Positions 61,301 through 64,000 of a stretch of 64,000 nucleotides of DNA are shown piece by piece. The translations under genes and the position numbers were made by a program. How positions within the stretch are numbered: the first letter of the stretch is position 1; every line of letters starts with the position of its first letter. This stretch comes from Luzula sylvatica (lineage: Eukaryota; Streptophyta; Magnoliopsida; Poales; Juncaceae): assembly GCA_946800325.1 (NCBI GenBank), contig OX326958.1, forward strand, positions 61,125,793-61,189,792. The letters run 5' to 3'. The notes below the pieces were generated by a model that was given only the letters and a program-made list of their open reading frames with translations, was not told the origin of the DNA and did not search any database.

Positions 61301-64000
61301 TTTTTGAAAAAAATATCTTAATTGAATTGTTTGAAGGTGTTAGACTTCTATTTTTGCATTTTTAAGAAATGTTTCAAAAAATTGAAATTTGTGTGTGTTA
61401 GTCTTCAATTACGGAGTATTTTTAGTAAGACAAGAAAATTGAGTATTTTTCTTGTGTTACACATCTATTTTAATATTTTTGAAAACAATATCTTAATTGA
61501 ATTTTTTGAAGGTGTTAGACCTCTATTTTTCCATTTTTAAGAAATTTTTTAAAAAATTGAAATTTGTGTGTGTTAGTCTTCAATTACGGAGTATTTTGAA
61601 TACGACATGAAAATTTAGTATTTTTCTTGTGTTACACTTCAATTATAATATTTTCGAAAACAATATCTTAATTGAATTTTTTGAAGGTGTTAGACTTCTA
61701 TTTTTGCATTATTATGAAATTTTTGAAAAAAATGAAATTTGTGTGTGTTAGTCTTCAATTACGGAGTACTTTGAGTACGACATGAAAATTGAGTATTTTT
61801 CTTGTGTTACATTTCAATTTTAATATTTTTAAAAAAAATATTTTAAATGTATTTTTGAAGGTGTTAGACTTCAATTTTTGCATTTTTAAGAACGTTTTGA
61901 AAAAATTGAAATTTGTGTTTATTAGTCTACAATTATGGAGTATTTTGAATACGACATGAAAATTGAGAATTTTTCTTGTGTGACACTTCAATTATAATAT
62001 TTTTGAAAACTATATCTTAATTGAATTTTTTGAAGGTGTTAGATTTCTATTTTTCCATTTTTAAGAAATTTTTGAAAAAATTGAAATTTGTGTGTGTTAG
62101 TCTTCAATTACGGAGTATTTTGAGTACGACATGAAAATTGAGTATTTTTCTTGTATTACACATCAATTTTAATATTTATAAAAAAAATATCTTAATTGAA
62201 TTTTTTGAAGGTGTTAGACTTCTATTTTTGCATTTTTGAGAAATGCTTCAAAAAATTGAAATTTGTGTGTGTTAGTCTTCAATTACGGAGTATTTTGAGT
62301 ACGACATGAAAATTGAGTATTTTTCTTGTATTACACTTCAATTTTAATATTTTTAACAAAAATATCTTAATTGAATTTTTTGAAGGTGTTAGACTTCTAT
62401 TTTTGCATTATTATGAAATTTTTGAAAAAAATGAAATTTGTGTGTGTTAGTCTTCAATTTCGGAGTACTTTGAGTACGACATGAAAATTGAGTATTTTTC
62501 TTGTGTTACACTTCAATTTTAATATTTTTAAAAAAAATATCTTAAATGTATTTTTGAAGGTGTTAGACTTCAATTTTTGCATTTTTAAGAACGTTTTGAA
62601 AAAATTGAAATTTGTGTTTATTAGTCTTCAATTACGGAGTATTTTGAATACGACATGAAAATTGAGTATTTTTCTTGTGTTACACTTCAATTATAATATT
62701 TTTGAAAACAATATCTTAATTGAATTTTTTGAAGGTGTTAGACTTCTATTTTTGCATTTTTAAGAAATGTTTCAAAAAACTGAAATTTGTGTGTGTTAGT
62801 CTTCAATTACGGAGTATTCTGAATACGACATGAAAATTGAGTATTTTTCTTGTGTTACACTTCAATTATAATATTTTTGAAAAAAATATCTTAATTGAAT
62901 TGTTTGAAGGTGTTAGACTTCTATTTTTGCATTTTTAAGAAATGTTTCAAAAAATTGAAATTTGTGTGTGTTAGTCTTCAATTACGGAGTATTTTTAGTA
63001 AGACAAGAAAATTGAGTATTTTTCTTGTATTACACATCTATTTTAATATTTTTGAAAACAATTCCTTAATTGAATTTTTTGAAGGTGTTAGACTTCTATT
63101 TTTCCATTTTTAAGAAATTTTTTAAAAAATTGAAATTTGTGTGTGTTAGTCTTCAATTACGGAGTATTTTGAAAACGACATGAAAATTTAGTATTTTTCT
63201 TGTGTTACACTTCAATTATAATATTTTCGAAAACAATATCTTAATTGAAATTTTTGAAGGTGTTAGACTTCTATTTTTCCATTTTTAAGAAATTTTTGAA
63301 AAAATTGAAATTTGTGTGTGTTAGTCTTCAATTACGGAGTACTTTGAGTATGGAATGAAAATTGAGTATTTTTCTTGTGTTACACTTCAATTTTAATATT
63401 TTTTAAAAAAATATCTTTAATGTATTTTTTGAAGGGGTTAGACTTCAATTTTTGCATTTTTAAGAATGTTTTGAAAAAATTGAAATTTGTGTCTATTAGT
63501 CTACAATTACGGAGTATTTTGAATACGACATGAAAATTGAGTATTTTTCTTGTGTGACACTTCAATTATAATATTTTTGAAAAAAATATCTTAATTGAAT
63601 TGTTTGAAGGTGTTAGACTTCTATTTTTGCATTTTTAAGAAAAGTTTCAAAAAATTGAAATTTGTGTGTGTTAGTCTTCAATTACGGAGTATTTTTAGTA
63701 AGACAAGAAAATTGAGTATTTTTCTTGTGTTACACATCTATTTTAATATTTTTGAAAACAATATCTTAATTGAATTTTTTGAAGGTGTTAGACTTCTATT
63801 TTTCCATTTTTAAGAAATTTTTTAAAAAATTGAAATTTGTGTGTGTTAGTCTTCAATTACGGAGTATTTTGAATACGACATGAAAATTTAGTATTTTCCT
63901 TGTGTTACACTTCAATTATAATTTTTTCGAAAACAATATCTTAATTGAATTTTTTGAAGTTGTTAGACTTCTATTTTTCCATTTTTAAGAAATTTTGGAA

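Larger units (their letters stand above)
1..64000 (+). repeat. 175-bp AT-rich satellite array filling the window
   Basis: A single monomer family repeats head to tail from the left edge to the end. The phrase TTACGGAGTA recurs about every 175 bp in the same orientation throughout, and I found no inverted block. A consensus-like monomer has about 39 G/C of 175. Monomers differ by substitutions and 1-5 bp indels and are ordered into HORs of 4, 5, 11, 12, 14 and 15 units. No stretch above 300 bp lacks the monomer, and I saw no transposon, rRNA, tRNA or telomere-like sequence. Satellites of this size with HORs are known at eukaryotic centromeres and pericentromeres; assigning that role here is inference. 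Species and published family name are not recognised. The array continues past the right edge. Confidence 0.98.
56100..64000 (+). repeat. rearranged 5-mer-derived monomers to the right edge
   Basis: About 45 monomers use the same classes 2-7 as the 48-56 kb array, but their order is broken by local duplications and losses. Class 4 starts (AATTGTTTGAAGG) are near 56450, 59587, 61337, 62910 and 63610, at 4-, 9- and 10-monomer multiples. Bases 57600-58300 match 62140-62840 at about 4539 bp (shared TTTTTGAGAAATGCTTC and CAATTTCGGAG). Bases 58600-59200 match 60180-60780 at 1575 bp (nine monomers; shared AAAATAGAAATTTG, TTTTTTAGAAAAGTTTC and GTGTCTTAGTC). The region ends within a monomer, so the array continues. 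Confidence 0.82.

Noticed and set aside
43462..63565. Minus-strand frames of 61-78 codons (near 43462, 47646, 57268, 58657, 60232, 61755 and 63380)
   Set aside because: All fall on the same monomer pair (with TCTTTAATG or TTTAAATG and a TGTGACACTTC end) copied several times. Their similarity is repeat identity, and there is no coding signal or domain.
210..63813. Many plus-strand open frames of 60-99 codons with a common Phe/Leu/Ile/Lys-rich peptide
   Set aside because: They lie in register with the 175-bp monomer, often need a TTG start, have no recognisable domain, and appear wherever a single substitution removes the TGA of ACATGA. They are satellite read in frame, not genes.
1..64000. 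CRISPR-like or phage-like repeat array
   Set aside because: The repeats are contiguous 175-bp units with no unique spacers and no nearby cas genes; the HOR structure is eukaryotic satellite.
176..64000. Promoters (AATATTTTTAAAA), terminators (T-runs) or replication-origin-like A/T motifs
   Set aside because: At about 78% AT such short matches occur by chance in every monomer, and nothing else in the sequence supports them.

Overview
The whole window is one tandem satellite array. I can support no protein-coding gene, RNA gene, transposable element or CRISPR array in it. The basic monomer is 175 bp, AT-rich (about 22% GC by hand count of a consensus-like monomer), and repeated roughly 365 times head to tail on one strand. 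I saw no inverted block and no foreign insertion. Kilobase-scale higher-order repeats (HORs), AT-richness and a near-nucleosomal unit point to a eukaryotic centromeric or pericentromeric (heterochromatic) satellite. I do not recognise the family or species, so the organism is undetermined and centromere identity is inference.

The 175-bp monomer is itself three diverged sub-repeats of 58, 59 and 58 bp (A, B, C). Each opens with GTGTTA followed by CTTC and carries ATTGA about 43-45 bases in. B holds most of the G/C and both common CpGs (TACGG...GTACGAC). A and C carry short A/T dyads. Monomers fall into classes by the B core: 1 = TATTTTGAGTACGACATG; 2 = TACTTTGAGTACGACATG; 3 = TATTCTGAATACGAC; 4 = TATTTTTAGTAAGACA; 5 = TATTTTGAATACGAC then AAAATTTAG; 6 = TACTTTGAGTACGGCATG; 7 = GTTTATTAG at the B start then GAATACGAC. 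Fixed class orders create the HORs.

Layout, left to right: 1-175 degenerate edge monomer; 176-2830 mixed monomers; 2830-9090 12-mer HOR (about 2.1 kb), array 1; 9100-11990 block D1; 11990-17450 12-mer array 2; 17115-17860 a segment resembling 200-940; 17860-20750 block D2 (copy of D1, 8.76 kb away); 20750-26350 transitional monomers; 26350-31300 a 15-mer (2.63 kb) repeated about twice; 32090-36980 a 14-mer (2.446 kb) pair; 36980-40580 hybrid; 40580-43020 a 5-mer (about 875 bp); 43806-47639 an 11-mer (1917 bp) tandem pair; 48224-56099 three copies of a strict 15-mer (2625 bp = 3 x 875); 56100-64000 rearranged 5-mer-derived monomers.

Regularity rises from the degenerate left edge to the very regular 48-56 kb region, as expected if an array edge lies at or just left of the window and a recently amplified core lies to the right. 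No genes work together here; the biology is in repeat architecture and, by inference, chromatin. Block boundaries outside the strict HORs are approximate (tens to about 100 bases), because they were placed by eye from diagnostic variants.
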